The notes beneath the pieces are model-generated. The model ran no database searches, was not told the DNA's origin, and saw nothing but the letters and a program-made list of their open reading frames with translations. 64,000 nt of DNA from Pararge aegeria (Eukaryota > Arthropoda > Insecta > Lepidoptera > Nymphalidae): contig NC_053202.1 in NCBI RefSeq assembly GCF_905163445.1, positions 5,456,001 to 5,520,000 on the forward strand. The letters run 5' to 3'. Positions 61,422-64,000 of this stretch are shown in pieces. The translations under genes were made by a program, and so were the position numbers. Numbering within the stretch: position 1 is the first letter of the stretch; every line of letters begins with the position of its first letter.

Positions 61422-61669
61422 AAAATTAAAAAACAATAAAGTGATAACATGCATGCACGCATGCAAAATAAAATGTATGACATAATAATATGAGGCAAAT
61501 AAAATGTATAATTAATACATAACTTTTTCGTGTCACATGTCTCAATTTATAGAGCCATTGCAGTCTTTAGTCAAAGTAGTCATTATAGCGGTAGTCGACT
61601 GTCGCGTATCGTATTGTCTGTTATTTCCCGTCTATCGGCTCATTCAAAAATATTTCTGGGCTTCCTTAC

Positions 61670-61787
61670 CTGAATTTCAGGGCTCGGTTGTAGAGAAAGC
61701 ATGTCCTTGACGGCACTATACAAGTTCTTGGTTTCTTTTAGTTCGCGGTCCTTCAAAACCAACATTTCGCTCTGAGCTAGTACTTTT
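61670..61787 (-). CDS. CFAP58: CFAP58-like protein, third-last exon in window
   Basis: Acceptor gatttcag, donor gtaagg on the minus strand. Encodes KVLAQSEMLVLKDRELKETK, followed by a segment ending LSLQPSPEIQ. The charged coiled coil ending in a QPxPE motif is a recognisable CFAP58 feature. Further upstream exons must lie beyond the window or in 61.8-64 kb, where I could not recognise any. Confidence 0.65.
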
Positions 61788-61964
61788 CTGAAATCACATA
61801 AACGTATTAACGAAAACTCGCATGTGTAGGTACTTAATAGTCGACATAATACTATGTATAACTAAATGATATGAATTCACCCACACATAACGTAGACCAA
61901 GCTTAAAATGTTACTAAAAATGTTACTTATAACTAAACTAATTACTATAAAGGTTATATATTTA

Positions 61965-62215
61965 TACTAGCTGAGCCGCGCAACTTCGTCTGCACCAAAT
62001 TGTTTAATATCTTAAAAAAACCAACCTAGAAACTAATTGTGTTTCTTTGGGGTCGGTACTACCAGGTCCAGTTTTATTCGCAAACTATGTTTTTCGCGGC
62101 CCGTCTTCGCCGTACATGTTATTCTATCGGGATAAAAAGTATTCTATATGTTGACCCGGAATAGACAGACAGACAGACAAAAAAATATATAGCATAGCCC
62201 GGTTAAAATTTTCAA
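61965..62215 (+). mobile_element. RTE/SINE tail fragment
   Basis: tactagctgagccgcgcaac ... tattctatcgggataaaaag ... cagacagacagaca, the common family also seen at 12938-13270. Confidence 0.6.
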
Positions 62216-63295
62216 AATATATTAAATGTACAGAAATCTTCCAGTTACAGTTTTATTATAAGTACAAGTATAAGACACTCCAAAATAGTTTCAGTTGCGT
62301 AAATCTCTCATGGACAGATGTCATCGATAACAAACCATCCTGACGATTCGTTGAAGAACACGATATGTAGCCCTAGTACAAGATTTGTTCGCTCGCATCG
62401 AGGAGTCGTTTTCGAGTTTGGAAATACTTGAAGAACAGAGTAAAATGGTTCTTAATTGCATTGTGGGTTCTTATTTGCAATGGTTCTTATTTCAATAAAG
62501 CTTATATGTCCCTGATATTCGATCGGGCTTTTGACAGAACGTTTGTGCGACTCAGTTGCGACTCTAAAACGAATGGCATTAGGTCAATCTTGCTTTGACG
62601 GTACAGAGCTCAATACTCGAAAACTATTATCGAGATATTTTTGTACTAAGGCTATAACTGTTTCTTCTAAAACTTTATCGAAATTTATAGAACATTAAAG
62701 AGTCGACAAACTGCATTACCATTAATTAAGAAACCACTTATACTTTGTCCTACAATTATATTGTTACAATATTCTTTGGTTTAATACTGGACTGTATAAA
62801 ACAGTAATAACGATTATTTATTAATTATATGAATTATGAATTAAATCATTCGTTACTAATATTATTATTGCTTAAGTATGTTAGTCGATCCGTTCTTTTT
62901 TAAGCAGTGCATATCTAAACTACTTCTTCTAACGAAAAAACTTTTTTAAAAGTTGAATTCATTAAGCGAGAAGTTGGCCGCACTTTAGTAACCTACTTCA
63001 ATGTAGGTTTGTAATAATTTGACAACACCTACTTGTTCTCGCTCATGTTGTCCTAATCCTAAAATGCCATGAGTTTTTCTATTCTTCCTTCATTCACCTA
63101 ACTTTGTAGCAGTGTTCAGACAAGGAGTATAAACCAAAATAAAAGTATAACTTTTTTTAACGTTCGGTTTAACAGTAACTTACTACTACGTTTATGATGT
63201 TTGATTGTAGAAAATAAAGCTGAAAATGCATTGTATTGGATTACCAGTTGTGGTAATGGCAGATCAGAATATGTCACCACCACTCCTGTTTTCGT
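62216..63295. other. AT-rich sequence, no gene recognised
   Basis: Upstream exons of the CFAP58-like gene could be hidden here, but I see no splice-consistent coiled-coil coding stretch. Confidence 0.3.
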
Positions 63296-63815
63296 CGTAC
63301 GAGGCGACTAAGAGAATATTGCATAGAACGGGTAGCAGTGTCCACTATTAACCCATGTTTCCAGCATGGTGATTATGGCTAAATCCCTCCATTTGATCTA
63401 TATAGGGTATTGATGATGTGAATATTATACCATGGAATTCCGCAAAGTAACGCTTGCATATATCCAATATCAAAAAACATTTCATCGCTCAGTTCTGCCA
63501 GTGGCTAGGACTACGGCTTCGTTTTAAGTAATTGAGTATTCAGGCATATTTGATTTCTTAAAACGCACATAACTTAAAAAGGCAGGCATGCAGCCTGAGA
63601 GTTCTCCATACTAATGTTCTGAAAGGCGTGTTGATATGATGATGGTGATGATGATGATGATGATGACCGTGATCACCAACCCATCTGCCCAGCGTAGTTA
63701 TTATGCGCAAACCCTCCCTTCAAATCAGTACTGGAGTGGTTAGATTATTATTGATGATGAGTCTATCATGAGTATATCATGGAATTGTGCAAAGTGACGC
63801 TTTCTTATATCCAAC
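63296..63815. repeat. Diverged tandem pair of a lepidopteran repeat
   Basis: 63296-63480 and 63668-63815 share the order: aaatccctcc / aaaccctccc, then accatggaattccgcaaagt / atcatggaattgtgcaaagt, then gacgctt and atatccaa. Between them lie a family D scrap (63556-63585) and a GAT microsatellite (63637-63665). Confidence 0.55.
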
Positions 63816-64000
63816 ATATGAACAACGGGTAACCGGATTACGAAATACTGTTGAAGGGTTCATAAGTATACCTATCTTATAAGGTAAATATATTTCGTAG
63901 TAAAAATATTAGATCAAAAGAGGCATAAAGAAGCTAATAAAATCAAAACATTCTAAATGTCTACTTATGACAACCCTATTTCAGATGAAAGACCGATACG

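Noticed and set aside
63960..64000. Acceptor-like tttcag followed by atgaaagaccgatacg at the window end (possible exon)
   Set aside because: Only 16 bases follow before the window ends, so no frame or homology can be judged.

Overview
The window looks like a piece of a lepidopteran (moth or butterfly) nuclear genome. It is AT-rich, its genes are split by short-motif introns, and it is full of tRNA-derived SINEs, RTE- and CR1/Jockey-like LINE fragments, a Ty3/gypsy element and a Helitron of the kinds common in Lepidoptera. No bacterial or organellar genes were seen.

The main gene is an odorant receptor (insect seven-transmembrane OR family) on the + strand. I could assemble it by hand from twelve exons running from the ATG at 4984 to the TAG at 58099. 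Splice phases match at all eleven junctions, and the exons sum to 1338 nt, which is 445 codons plus a stop. Exons 1-7 lie in 4984-13606 and exons 8-12 in 53962-58099. Intron 7 separates them and is 40,355 bp long. Downstream, on the opposite strand and tail to tail, are the last three exons of a coiled-coil protein that I read as CFAP58 (61787-60302).

Intron 7 is built mainly from two satellites and the mobile elements inserted in them. (1) A 17-bp AT-rich satellite, consensus CTTAAGTATATAATGTA, occupies 14727-16271, 21435-24169, 39798-41406 and 43188-49212 in one orientation, then flips at about 49.23 kb and runs in the opposite orientation to about 53.07 kb. (2) A 12-kb array at 24170-36106 is written almost entirely in hexamers of the form GNNNNC, so it carries a CpG about every 6 bp. 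It has an inner 12-bp repeat and a long-range repeat of 1798 bp. The elements in or between these arrays are a broken CsRn1/Kabuki-like gypsy element (16272-21434) with a chimeric 3' LTR, a LINE on the minus strand cut off at its 3' end by the hexamer array (36107-39797), an internally deleted Helitron (41407-43187), and SINEs at 40029-40283, 49866-50140 and 52062-52319.

The rest of the window (1-4900, the smaller introns, 58.1-64 kb) holds old repeat fragments, several nested in one another, and AT-rich sequence in which I see no gene. Most long open frames inside the hexamer array are by-products of a 6-bp period that is free of stop codons on the minus strand; I do not regard them as genes.
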